The notes under the pieces are model-generated. The model was not told the DNA's origin and made no database searches. It saw nothing but the letters and a program-made list of their open reading frames with translations. Positions 44,484 through 53,458 of a stretch of 64,000 nucleotides of DNA are shown here, one piece after another; the first letter of the stretch is position 1; every line of letters begins with the position of its first letter. This DNA is from Methylosinus sp. LW4 (GTDB lineage: Bacteria; Pseudomonadota; Alphaproteobacteria; Rhizobiales; Beijerinckiaceae): positions 532,563 to 596,562 of the forward strand of contig NZ_KB900627.1 in assembly GCF_000379125.1 (NCBI RefSeq), written 5' to 3'. Position numbers and translations under genes: made by a program.

Positions 44484-45148
44484 GCGAGCACCTCCAGACT
44501 TGACCGATGCTGGACTAACGGTAGCCGAATGACGCTTCAGTGAAAGAATACTAAATTATTTTTTAATATCAAAATTAGATATTATTGCGTAATAGGCTAC
44601 TCAATGTCCGCCTGCTCGAGAGGGATGAGGTTGCAATGCAGGCGCATTGGACCGGCATAATTTGATGAGTATATTTTAAAAATATGGCATTAGTGTAATT
44701 TAATATAATTTTGAATCTGGAAAGCGGCTGGACAGGCCTCCACTTTTCTATGTACCCGCGTTTGATATACGAGTAATTGTTAGGGCGGACACGGTCGGGC
44801 TTGGGGCCGAGCTAATAGCTCATAGGCTCGAATATTTACCGTAGCATATATGGGCACATGTACAAATAGATAGAAAATATATATTTGTACATGTGTCCGC
44901 ATATATGTATTGATATATGTAGCTCGTATATATATGCACGCCACAAGGCGATCGCGCGCAGTTCTTTAACTGTTGTACTATTGCAACGGCCGTGCAATAA
45001 TCTGTAAAATCCATGCTGACACAGCATTAAACAGCTTCTCATTCGATATAGCATGTAAATATATTGCGATGCGCGCCGCGCAGGCAGACTCCTTAGAGGA
45101 TCGTCGAACGCGCGATCGGCGCATTGCCGCTAGATCGGAAGTGAGAAA
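44484..45148. other. Long AT-rich spacer between two outer-membrane protein genes
   Basis: These 665 bp are far more AT-rich than the rest of the window, especially 44540-44720 and 44820-45060. They separate the divergent porin and two-domain outer-membrane protein genes and should hold both promoters. Runs of TATATA and a long inverted repeat are present. Short open frames on the minus strand (such as one ending near 44820) are low-complexity readings of the TA-rich sequence, not genes. The base composition suggests foreign DNA or a nucleoid-protein target. Confidence 0.6.
44845..44907. repeat. Long near-perfect inverted repeat
   Basis: The left arm 44845-44867 begins CATATATGGGCACATGT and the right arm 44883-44907 is its complement, apart from a two-base bulge. 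The loop is 15 bases. This gives a stem of about 23 bp in AT-rich DNA, far longer than a typical operator. No T-tract gives it an obvious terminator polarity. Confidence 0.7.
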
Positions 45149-47074
45149 ATGAAAAAAGGATCGAGATTCCGCTCCAACCTCATAAATGAAAGCGCCTTGC
45201 TACTCGTGCTCGGGGCCAGCGCGCTGGTCGCGCAAGGCGCTCGGGCCGACGCCGGGCAGCAGTCCGCAGTTCGATCTCCGCCCGAGGAGGACGCGGCGCC
45301 TTCGTCGCCTGTCCCTGTGCCTCTCGGGGTTTTCGGCGACAATTTGCCGGAGCCCGGTCGGACGACGCTGTCGATCATTCCAAAGTTCATCATCAACGCC
45401 AATTCGCTGATCGGCACAAAGTCAGTGTCGTCGCAATATATCGCTGGGACGATTCCCTGGTACTGGAATCCATTCGCCGCGACCTTGCGCATCGTCCCGC
45501 AATATCAATTCATCGAATCGCAGACTGTGACTTTGGCCTATGGCTTCGCGAAGAATTTTTCCATCGTGCTGTCCGCGGGCGTGGTCGAGAAGCACTCGCA
45601 TCTGATGGTTTTCGACGGTGCGTCCGGCGTCACCCCACGCAGCATGAGCTTTCCGGGCACCGATAGCCTCGAGGATATGACCGCGTCGGTCGTCTGGCGG
45701 GCCTATCAAGATCCGATCAACCGGATCAAGGTCAATCTCGGAATGTCGTTTCCGACCGGGAGCACCTATAATCAAGGCGGCGCCGTGTCGAGGACCGACG
45801 GCACCTACAATATCGGCCGAGCGTTCTATGGGATGCAATCGGGGACCGGCACCTTCGACGTGCTGCCTGGCGTCCTCTACGCGGGCTCGATCGCTCCATG
45901 GTCATGGGGCGTGTCCTATCGCGCGCGCCTTCCCCTCGCGGTCAATAATGAAGGCTACATGTGGGGTCATTATCAGGAGGCGAACATTTGGGGAGGCTAT
46001 AGCTGGATACCGGGCCTGACGACGACCGTGCGCGCGAATTTCAACATTCAAAGCCCGATCGACGGCAAAGATTACTGGATGAGCGGGAAGCTCCAGAGCG
46101 CCAATCCGAATTATTACGGCGGCAAAAGGATCGAGATGTACGGCGGGGTCGACATCGATGGAAAACTGTTCGGCGCGCCGGGCTATTCCGTCGGTCTCGA
46201 AGGCGGCCTGCCGGTCTACCAGAATCTCAATGGTCCTCAGCTGGCGCGCGCGTGGCAGGCGATGGCGGCCATGCGTTGGAAGCTCGGCGAGCACGGACCC
46301 GCCGTCGCCGCTCCGGGCGTCGGCGTGTTCGAGCGCCCGATCGGCGCAACGGCCACGCCTGTCGCCGATTGGAGCGGGCTTTATCTCGGCGCGAACGGTG
46401 GCTACACTTGGGCCGGCGACACAGAGACGGCCTTCACTTATGGAGGCTCGGGCGGATTCGCTGCGCTAGCGGCGGCGGGCGCGCTGGCGCCCAATGTCGC
46501 GCTCGACAGCAGAGGCTTCATCGGCGGCATTCAAATCGGCTACAATCTCAATCCGAGCGACAAGATTCTCGCCGGGCTAGAGGCGGATTTGCAAGGGCTG
46601 ACGGTCGGCAATAGCACCCTCAGCGCGTGCCGTGGATCAGGCGTCGATTCGACCTTCCTTCAGGCGCAACGCAATCAGCACTACCTCGGAACAGTCCGCG
46701 CCAGATTCGGCTATCTCGTCACGCCCGCCATTCTGGCCTTTGGCACGGGCGGCCTCGCATTCGGCGAAGCCATTCTCAACCCGAGCTACTTCGCCCCACT
46801 CCATTCGCCGATTCTCAACTTCGGCGTCGGCAATAATGGCTTGGTCGGCTATGTCGACATGCGCTCGGGTTGGACGGCTGGCGCCGGACTGGAATGGATG
46901 CCAAGTCCTTCTTGGAGCATCAAGACGGAGTATCTGCGTTACGATCTCGGTACAGCGAACACGGCCAATATCGGTCCATTGTACTACGCCGATAAAGCGG
47001 GCCTTTCGAGCGTCGCCTGGAAAGCTCATATCAACGGGAACATTCTTCGGGCCGGCCTGAACTATCACCTCTGA
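45149..47074 (+). CDS. Two-domain outer-membrane beta-barrel protein
   Basis: A 641-residue protein with a signal peptide (LLLVLGASALVAQGARA|DA). Residues about 60-380 resemble a transporter-type barrel (SIIPKFIINANSLIG, LGMSFPTGSTYNQGG, GLEGGLPVYQNLNGPQLARA). After a linker, residues 405-641 form a second, Omp25/RopB-like eight-strand barrel. That part begins DWSGLYLGANGGYTWAG and continues with GGIQIGYNL, LGTVRARFGYL and the final RAGLNYHL. The two parts normally occur as separate proteins. It is monocistronic and followed by a strong hairpin. Function unknown; a structural or channel role in the outer membrane is inferred. Confidence 0.75.
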   Translation: MKKGSRFRSNLINESALLLVLGASALVAQGARADAGQQSAVRSPPEEDAAPSSPVPVPLGVFGDNLPEPGRTTLSIIPKFIINANSLIGTKSVSSQYIAGTIPWYWNPFAATLRIVPQYQFIESQTVTLAYGFAKNFSIVLSAGVVEKHSHLMVFDGASGVTPRSMSFPGTDSLEDMTASVVWRAYQDPINRIKVNLGMSFPTGSTYNQGGAVSRTDGTYNIGRAFYGMQSGTGTFDVLPGVLYAGSIAPWSWGVSYRARLPLAVNNEGYMWGHYQEANIWGGYSWIPGLTTTVRANFNIQSPIDGKDYWMSGKLQSANPNYYGGKRIEMYGGVDIDGKLFGAPGYSVGLEGGLPVYQNLNGPQLARAWQAMAAMRWKLGEHGPAVAAPGVGVFERPIGATATPVADWSGLYLGANGGYTWAGDTETAFTYGGSGGFAALAAAGALAPNVALDSRGFIGGIQIGYNLNPSDKILAGLEADLQGLTVGNSTLSACRGSGVDSTFLQAQRNQHYLGTVRARFGYLVTPAILAFGTGGLAFGEAILNPSYFAPLHSPILNFGVGNNGLVGYVDMRSGWTAGAGLEWMPSPSWSIKTEYLRYDLGTANTANIGPLYYADKAGLSSVAWKAHINGNILRAGLNYHL

Positions 47075-47086
47075 TCTCGAATCGTT

Positions 47087-47120
47087 CCATTCTCCCGTTT
47101 CGGTCGAAGCGGGAGAATGG
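47087..47120 (+). terminator. Perfect 11-bp hairpin after the two-domain OMP gene
   Basis: CCATTCTCCCG (47087-47097) is exactly complementary to CGGGAGAATGG (47110-47120), 13 bp past the stop codon. No T-run follows, so termination may need Rho, or the structure may protect the mRNA 3' end. Confidence 0.5.
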
Positions 47121-47528
47121 CTCGCCATGCTTTGCGATCGAAGATTTCGTCCGCGGCCGCGGCCTCGTGATCTCGGCGACGCCGTTCGATTTGGCCGGCG
47201 GAAGTCCAGGAAACCAGAGTGTAGAGCTTCCGCTCCACAGAATGCGCCGCGATCCCGCCCCAAGTTTGAATGGATGGCCTGCCGAAATTAAGTCTGATAA
47301 AGCCCTCGCATTGCTAAATTATAATTTAATGAACACGTCGATTTAACACGCCCCTACAAATAATAAATCGTGTAATATGCCGATATGAGGGTACGCCGTC
47401 CCAAGCTTCGATGACGATTCGCGCTGGTGGCAAGCGATAAAGCGAAACAATGCACGCCGTTGATTGTGCAAATATTCGCGCCCATTTTGCTCCCTGCACG
47501 CCAACAAAGAAACCCCGAGGGTGACGTC
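47121..47528. other. Intergenic region upstream of a small secreted protein gene
   Basis: No gene recognised. The stretch around 47290-47380 is AT-rich (TAAATTATAATTTAATG) and is the likely promoter region for the small plus-strand gene at 47529. Confidence 0.4.
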
Positions 47529-47777
47529 ATGCTGAAAGCGATCATTTTCACGCTCGCAATCGCATCTTTGACAATGGGCGGACAATATGCGCGGGCCGCA
47601 TGCCATCCTCATCCGCGTTTTCGGCATCACAAATGGATCCGATCGCAACGCAATGAGGAGCAGTCAGTTCGCGCCACGCAGAATTCCGAGGTCGAAAGCG
47701 CACCTATCATCGGCGCCGGCGAGATCGACGACAATGGCGGCGTCCACCCGGAAGGCCAAGGGCTCTCGATTCCGTGA
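47529..47777 (+). CDS. Small secreted histidine-rich protein
   Basis: An 82-residue protein with a clear signal peptide (MLKAIIFTLAIASLTMGG...ARA). The mature part starts CHPHPRFRHHKW, a His-rich segment, and ends with IIGAGEIDDNGGVHPEGQG. The ATG at 47529 is preceded by GAGG at a suitable distance. A longer in-frame start (47427) would bury the signal. The N-terminal histidines could bind a metal in the periplasm. I recognise no family. Confidence 0.5.
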   Translation: MLKAIIFTLAIASLTMGGQYARAACHPHPRFRHHKWIRSQRNEEQSVRATQNSEVESAPIIGAGEIDDNGGVHPEGQGLSIP

Positions 47778-47934
47778 CGCCGCGCCTCGCCTTCGGAGCG
47801 GCTGAACCGGCAATCGGCGGCGACGCGACAGGAGTATACCCGCAAAAAAATGAAATGGTGGTGTGGCCCCTTGCCGATCAGGGGCAAAGCGTCGAGCCGA
47901 TTCCAGCGTCGACCGTCTCGTCGATCTCCGGGCG

Positions 47935-48828
47935 TTATTTTATTCTGGGCGTATGCTTGCTGCAGCGCGCCTCGAGTTCCGCGAATACGCGCTCGATCCA
48001 CTCGATCACGAGCTTGATGCGCGCGAGACGCTTCAAGTCGGATCGAACCAATAACCAGAGGTCTCGGGTGAGGACAGGTTCGGCTCCACTGAGCCGTACG
48101 AGACCTTGGTCATGGTCTCCCACGCAAATCGGCATCAGCGAGCGACCCAATCCGGCATGAACGGCATTCATGGCCAGGTCGGAGTCGTTGACGATCAAGC
48201 CCGGGCCCAAGTCCGGCTCCTGCTTCACTGCCTCGGCGAGCCAGCGCGCGAGCGGCAGAGCGGACAGGCTCTCTTCATAAGTGACCCACGGGAGCTTCGC
48301 CGTCGATGATCCGACGGCTCCGAAAACCCCGTAAGGCAGCTCGCAGATGCGACGGGCGACCAGGCGATAGTCCTGCTCGGGTCGGGCAAAGCGGACGGCG
48401 ATGTCGATCTCCCTGTTGCCGAGATCCAAATTTCTCGGCTCGGAGACGAGATGCAGCTGCAATTGAGGATGAGCCTGCAGAAACTCCGGGAGCGCGGGCA
48501 TCAGGATCCGGTTCATGATCAGAGCCACCGAGGTCAATCTGACCGTTCCCGCGGCCCTGTCGTCGAGGCCCGTCGCGACGCTTTTGATGCCGCAGACGCT
48601 CATCTCGATCTGCTCGGCGTGCCGGAGAACCTCCTGCCCCATCTCCGTGAGCAGCAGCTGCCCATTGGCGCGCTCGAACAGCCGCGAGCCCAGAGCCCGC
48701 TCGACGCGGGCCACGCGTCGCGCGATCGTCGTTTCGTCGACGTGCAACTGCCGCGCCGCCTTCGCCAAGCGCCCAGTCCGTGACACGACAATGATATAGC
48801 GTAGATCGTCCCAATTCAGATTCTGCAT
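47935..48828 (-). CDS. LysR-family transcriptional regulator
   Basis: A 297-residue LysR regulator. The winged helix-turn-helix lies at the N-terminus (WDDLRYIIVVSRTGRLAKAA, RQLHVDETTIARRVARVERA), followed by a ligand-binding domain (GTVRLTSVALIMNRILMPAL, REIDIAVRFARPEQDYRLVA). It is divergent from the second RND efflux operon, with about 220 bp between start codons, and probably controls it in response to a pump substrate. The ATG at 48828 precedes the HTH by a few residues. An in-frame start at 48990 would add 54 residues without domain character. Confidence 0.92.
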   Translation of the reverse strand: MQNLNWDDLRYIIVVSRTGRLAKAARQLHVDETTIARRVARVERALGSRLFERANGQLLLTEMGQEVLRHAEQIEMSVCGIKSVATGLDDRAAGTVRLTSVALIMNRILMPALPEFLQAHPQLQLHLVSEPRNLDLGNREIDIAVRFARPEQDYRLVARRICELPYGVFGAVGSSTAKLPWVTYEESLSALPLARWLAEAVKQEPDLGPGLIVNDSDLAMNAVHAGLGRSLMPICVGDHDQGLVRLSGAEPVLTRDLWLLVRSDLKRLARIKLVIEWIERVFAELEARCSKHTPRIK

Positions 48829-49050
48829 TTTTGCAGACTGCTCCTGCAAAATCACTTCTGGCAAGGCAAATTTGTCGGTGCTAGCTTGCCCGCGGTCAAG
48901 GCGTGGCGTCGATGCTTCGTCAACGGCTCCCCTATCCGCCGGCCGGATGTTGTCCGCTCGGCGGGCGGAGACGTCGCCGCCGATCGCCAAAAGCGTCGAA
49001 TCTGTCGGCTACCCAGCGCAGGCGGCCGTCTGTCCGGCTAGGACTTCGAA

Positions 49051-52000
49051 ATGCTCCAGCTCGTGCTGATCGCTCTCCGGCGCCCGTACACTTTCGTTGT
49101 GGCGGCGATTCTCATCGTCATACTCGGCGGATTGGCGATTTTCAGGACGCCGGTCGACATATTTCCGGCGGTCGGCATTCCCGTCGTCTCGGTGATCTGG
49201 ACCTATGTCGGCCTTTCTCCAGACGATATGTCCACCCGCATCCTCTATCCCTACGAGCTCGCGTTGACGGCGCTCGTCAACGATATCGACCACGTCGAAT
49301 CGCAGAGCTACAACGGCATCGGCGTCAACAAGATCTATTTTCAGCCGAAGGTGAAAATAGATCTCGCGCTGGCGCAGGTGGGCGCGGCGGGCCAGACCGT
49401 CTTGCGTCTGCTCCCTCCGGGCGTGCAGCCGCCACAGGTCATATTGTTCAACGCATCGACCGTGCCGGTCATACAAATCGCTTTTTCGAGCGCGACGCGA
49501 ACCGAGGCGGAGGTCGCCGACGCCGTCTACACGCTCATCCGTCCGCCATTGACGACAGTGACCGGCGCCGCCGTCCCTTTTCCTTACGGCGGCAAATCGC
49601 GGCAGGTGCGCATAGACCTCGACCAGGAGAAGCTGCTCGGGCTCGGCCTCACGGCGCAAGACGTGGTGACCGCCGTCGAACGGCAAAACCTCATCATACC
49701 CGCCGGCACACAAAAGATCGGCGACTATGAATATGCCGTCCTCATCAACGACGCTCCCGCAGACATCGGGGCGTTGAATGATTTTCCGATAAAGCGCGCC
49801 GACGGCGCGATCGTCTATTTGCGCGACGTGGCCTATGTCCACAACGGCAACGCTCCGCAAACAAATCTGGTGCGCGTCGACGGCGCGCCGGCGGTGCTGC
49901 TGCCCGTGCTGACATCGGGGTCGGCGTCGTCGCTCGACGTGATCAACGGCGTCAAGGCGATGCTGCCGCGATTGAAGCTCGCGCTCCCCGACGGGATCGA
50001 AATGACCGTGATCGGAGACCAATCCGCCTTCATCAGCGGAGCGGTCGTCAGCGTCGCGCGCGAGGCCGCGATCGCCGCCGCGCTCACCGGCCTCATGATC
50101 CTGCTCTTTCTCGGCAGCTGGCGTTCGACGATCATCATCACGATCTCGATCCCGCTCTCTATTCTCGCCGCCCTCTTCGCCTTGTCGGCGCTCGGCGAAA
50201 CGGTCAATGTGATGACGCTCGGCGGTCTCGCGCTCGCCGTCGGCCTCCTTGTCGACGACGCAACCGTCACGATCGAGAATGTCAACCGCCACATGGAGGC
50301 GGGCGAGGCGATCGACGATGCGATCATCAAGGCGGCAAAGGAGATCATCACGCCCGCCACGGTGTCGCTGCTGTGCATCTGCATCGTGTTCGCGCCGCTG
50401 CTGCTTCTCGGCGGCGTCGCTGGCTATCTGTTTCGTCCGCTCGCCGAAGCCGTCGTCTTCGCGATGATCGCATCCTACTTTCTGACCTACACTCTGGTCG
50501 AGACGATGGCCCGCTATTTCCTCAGCGCGCAGCAAGGTGAGGCGCTGCGCGAGGCGAAATACGGCCCGGCCCGGCGCGGCGTCGTCCTCGCGACGTTCAC
50601 GCGCGCGCAAATCGCGTTCGAACGAGGCTTCGAAAAATTGCTCGACGCTTACGCGCGCGTGCTCCAACTGGCGCTCGCGCGCCCGAAGGCTTTCGTCGCC
50701 ATATTCTTCGCGGGCGTCGCGCTCTCATTCACGTTGACGCCCTACCTCGGACGCGATTTCTTCCCCGAGACGGAGAACAGCTCCCTGCGGCTGCACGTTC
50801 GCCTCCCCACGGGAACCCGCCTCGAACAGGCTGGCGTTCTCTGTGATCGGATCGAAGCGGAGATCCGCGACTCTCTGCCGCACGGCGCGCTGACGAGCAT
50901 CGTCGACAATATCGGCCTGCCGATCTCGGGTATCAATCTGAGCTATAATAATTCCGGCACCATCGGCACCAATGACGCCGATCTGACGCTGAGCTTCGAT
51001 CCCGAGAAGGTCGCCGACGCGAGCCCGTTCGCGGAAATATTGCGCGAGCGCTTGCCGCGCGCCTTTCCCGGCGTCGTATTCTCGTTCCTGCCGGCCGACA
51101 TAGTGACGCAGATTCTCAACTTCGGCCTGCCGGCCCCGCTCGACATCCAAATTTCGGGCGGCAAGCGCGAAGAAAATCTCGCCTATCTGCAAAAGACATT
51201 GGAGCGAGTCGCCCGCGTGCCGGGGGTCGCCGACCCGCGCATGCAGCAGGCGGGCGACTTGCCGACGCTTCATGTCGACGTCGATCGAACGCTCGCGCAG
51301 GAGGTCGGCCTCTCGGAGCGCGACGTGACGGTTTCCTTGCAGACAATGCTCGCTGGCTCGTTCCAGACCTCGCCAGCCTTCTGGCTCAACGTCAAAAGCG
51401 GCGTTTCCTATCCGATCGTGACGATGGAGCCGCAATTTTGGAACACGAGCCTCGACGCACTGGCGAGCAAGCCTGTGGCCGCAGGCGACGCGCAGCAAAT
51501 TCTCAGCGGCGTCGCCTCGATTCGACGCGGCTGGAGTTCAGGCGTCGTCACCCATTTCAATAGTCAGTCGGCGTTCGACATCTATGCCGGCGTCCGCGGC
51601 CGCGACCTCGGCGCGATCGCAGACGACGTTCAAAAAATATTGGACGACACCCGCAACGAAGCGCCCGCGGCTTCCAATCTCGTGCTGCGCGGCCAGATCG
51701 CCACGATGCGCAGCGCCTATGCGGATCTGCTGCTCGGCCTCGCCCTGTCGATCGTGTTCGTCTACCTCATCATCGTCGTCAATTTCCAATCCTGGCTGGA
51801 TCCCTTCTTGATCGTCTCTGGACTGCCCACGGCTTTGGCCGGCATCGTCTGGATGCTCTTTTTGAGCGAGACCACCATATCCGTGCCGGCGCTGACCGGA
51901 GCGATCATGTGCATGGGCGTCGCGACGGCGAACAGCAATCTCGTCATCGCCTTCGCGCGCGAGCGGCTCGATCACGGCGACACTCCGCTCCATGCGGCGG

Positions 52001-52272
52001 CGGCGGCGGGCGTGACGCGCTTTCGCCCGGTCATCATGACGGCTCTCGCGATGATCATCGGCATGGCGCCTATGGCGCTCTCAGCCGAGCAGAATGCGCC
52101 GCTCGGTCGCGCCGTGATCGGCGGCCTGACCTTCGCGACCCTGGGCACGCTGCTGTTGCTGCCAGTCACATTCAGTCTCGCGCATGGCTTCCTGGCCCGC
52201 CGCAGAGCGCAGCGCGCGCAAGGCGACGAGCGGAAGAACACGCAATTGGAGCAAGCGAATGTCGCACCCTGA
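49051..52272 (+). CDS. RND efflux transporter (HAE1-like), second copy
   Basis: A 1073-residue pump that starts directly at the first helix (MLQLVLIALRRPYTFVVAA). It carries VDIFPAVGIPVVSVIWTYVG, GGLALAVGLLVDDATVTIEN with the paired helix-4 aspartates, and GVATANSNLVIAFARERLDH. It is a close paralogue of the pump at 37474-40677, matching along its entire length. It forms an operon with the adaptor (14-bp overlap) and NodT lipoprotein (4-bp overlap) downstream and is controlled, by position, by the divergent LysR regulator. Substrate unknown. Confidence 0.94.
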   Translation: MLQLVLIALRRPYTFVVAAILIVILGGLAIFRTPVDIFPAVGIPVVSVIWTYVGLSPDDMSTRILYPYELALTALVNDIDHVESQSYNGIGVNKIYFQPKVKIDLALAQVGAAGQTVLRLLPPGVQPPQVILFNASTVPVIQIAFSSATRTEAEVADAVYTLIRPPLTTVTGAAVPFPYGGKSRQVRIDLDQEKLLGLGLTAQDVVTAVERQNLIIPAGTQKIGDYEYAVLINDAPADIGALNDFPIKRADGAIVYLRDVAYVHNGNAPQTNLVRVDGAPAVLLPVLTSGSASSLDVINGVKAMLPRLKLALPDGIEMTVIGDQSAFISGAVVSVAREAAIAAALTGLMILLFLGSWRSTIIITISIPLSILAALFALSALGETVNVMTLGGLALAVGLLVDDATVTIENVNRHMEAGEAIDDAIIKAAKEIITPATVSLLCICIVFAPLLLLGGVAGYLFRPLAEAVVFAMIASYFLTYTLVETMARYFLSAQQGEALREAKYGPARRGVVLATFTRAQIAFERGFEKLLDAYARVLQLALARPKAFVAIFFAGVALSFTLTPYLGRDFFPETENSSLRLHVRLPTGTRLEQAGVLCDRIEAEIRDSLPHGALTSIVDNIGLPISGINLSYNNSGTIGTNDADLTLSFDPEKVADASPFAEILRERLPRAFPGVVFSFLPADIVTQILNFGLPAPLDIQISGGKREENLAYLQKTLERVARVPGVADPRMQQAGDLPTLHVDVDRTLAQEVGLSERDVTVSLQTMLAGSFQTSPAFWLNVKSGVSYPIVTMEPQFWNTSLDALASKPVAAGDAQQILSGVASIRRGWSSGVVTHFNSQSAFDIYAGVRGRDLGAIADDVQKILDDTRNEAPAASNLVLRGQIATMRSAYADLLLGLALSIVFVYLIIVVNFQSWLDPFLIVSGLPTALAGIVWMLFLSETTISVPALTGAIMCMGVATANSNLVIAFARERLDHGDTPLHAAAAAGVTRFRPVIMTALAMIIGMAPMALSAEQNAPLGRAVIGGLTFATLGTLLLLPVTFSLAHGFLARRRAQRAQGDERKNTQLEQANVAP

Positions 52273-53458
52273 GCCGCCCCATCTCCATGCGCCCGATCCG
52301 CTGGCGCAGGCGGAGCTCTTGCGCAGACTACGTCCGAGAGGCCTCGTCGCTATCGGCGTCATTCTCGCGCTCGCCGGCTTCGGCATCCTCTCGCGGCGCG
52401 CGCGTGACGCCGAGCTCGCGCGCGTCACGCAGGATGCGGCGATTCCGACGGTCGAATTATGCGTGCCGACGCTCTCGACCGCCACCCGAGAGCTCGTGCT
52501 GCCGGCCAATGTCGAGGCGTTCGTCGACGCGCCGATCTATGCGCGCGTCAATGGGTATTTGAAGAGCTGGGCCTATGACATCGGCGCGCAAGTCAAGGCG
52601 GGCGACGTCCTGGGCGTTATCGACGCGCCCGACCTCAACCAGCAGGTCGAGCAGGCCAAAGGCCTTCTCGCGCGCAGCAAGGCGGAGCAAAATCTCGCGC
52701 GGGCGACGGCGAGGCGCTGGACCACGCTCCGTAACGAGGCGGCGGTCTCGCCCCAGAGCGCGGACGAAAAGACCGGAAATCTTGAGGCGGCGGCCGCCTC
52801 TCAGAACGCGGCTCAGGCCAATCTCGATCGGCTCGTCACTCTCGAAGCCTATCTCAATCTGACGTCGCCTTTCGACGGCGTCGTCACCGCGCGCAACGTC
52901 GACGTCGGCGCCTTGGTCGACGCCGGCGCCGGGCGGCGCGAGCTGTTTCGCGTGGCGGACATCCATAAAATGCGCATCTATGTCCGCGCGCCGCAGGCCT
53001 ATGCGGCGAAGATCACGTCGGGATTGACCGCGCGGTTGACGCTGCCGCAATATCCGACGCGCGAATTTTCGGCGAAGATCGTGACGACAGCCAGCGCGAT
53101 CGCCGCCGGCTCCAGAACATTGCTCGTGCAATTCGAGGCGGACAATCCCGATCGCGCGCTGTTGCCGGGCGCTTTCGGACAGATCAGGATCGCTCTTCCT
53201 CCCGAAGGGTCGCCGCTGCTCCTGCCGGCGAGCGCGCTCGTATTCATCAATGCGTCGCCACAAGTGGCGACTGTCGACGACCATGGGGTCGTGCGCATGA
53301 AGACCGTCAAGATCGCTCGCGATCTCGGACCGTCGCTCGAAATATCGGCGGGTCTCTTCGAGACCGATCGCGTGATCCGCACGCCATGGCAATCCGTGCA
53401 TGACGGAGTCGCGGTGAGAATCAAGGACAGCGAGCGGAAGGAAGCGCAGGCGAGATGA
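52259..53458 (+). CDS. RND efflux periplasmic adaptor, second copy
   Basis: A 399-residue membrane-fusion protein: anchor helix (GLVAIGVILALAGFGILS), first lipoyl half YARVNGYLKSWAYDIGAQVK, alpha-hairpin (NQQVEQAKGLLARSKAEQNL), second half LTSPFDGVVTARNVDVGALV and C-terminal barrel. The ATG at 52259 lies inside the 3' end of the pump gene. It is paralogous to the adaptor at 36255-37481. Confidence 0.93.
   Translation: MSHPEPPHLHAPDPLAQAELLRRLRPRGLVAIGVILALAGFGILSRRARDAELARVTQDAAIPTVELCVPTLSTATRELVLPANVEAFVDAPIYARVNGYLKSWAYDIGAQVKAGDVLGVIDAPDLNQQVEQAKGLLARSKAEQNLARATARRWTTLRNEAAVSPQSADEKTGNLEAAAASQNAAQANLDRLVTLEAYLNLTSPFDGVVTARNVDVGALVDAGAGRRELFRVADIHKMRIYVRAPQAYAAKITSGLTARLTLPQYPTREFSAKIVTTASAIAAGSRTLLVQFEADNPDRALLPGAFGQIRIALPPEGSPLLLPASALVFINASPQVATVDDHGVVRMKTVKIARDLGPSLEISAGLFETDRVIRTPWQSVHDGVAVRIKDSERKEAQAR

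Noticed and set aside
44820..45054. Two overlapping minus-strand open frames of about 64-72 codons in the AT-rich spacer
   Set aside because: They are tyrosine/isoleucine-rich translations of TATATA sequence across the long hairpin, with no ribosome site and no family resemblance.
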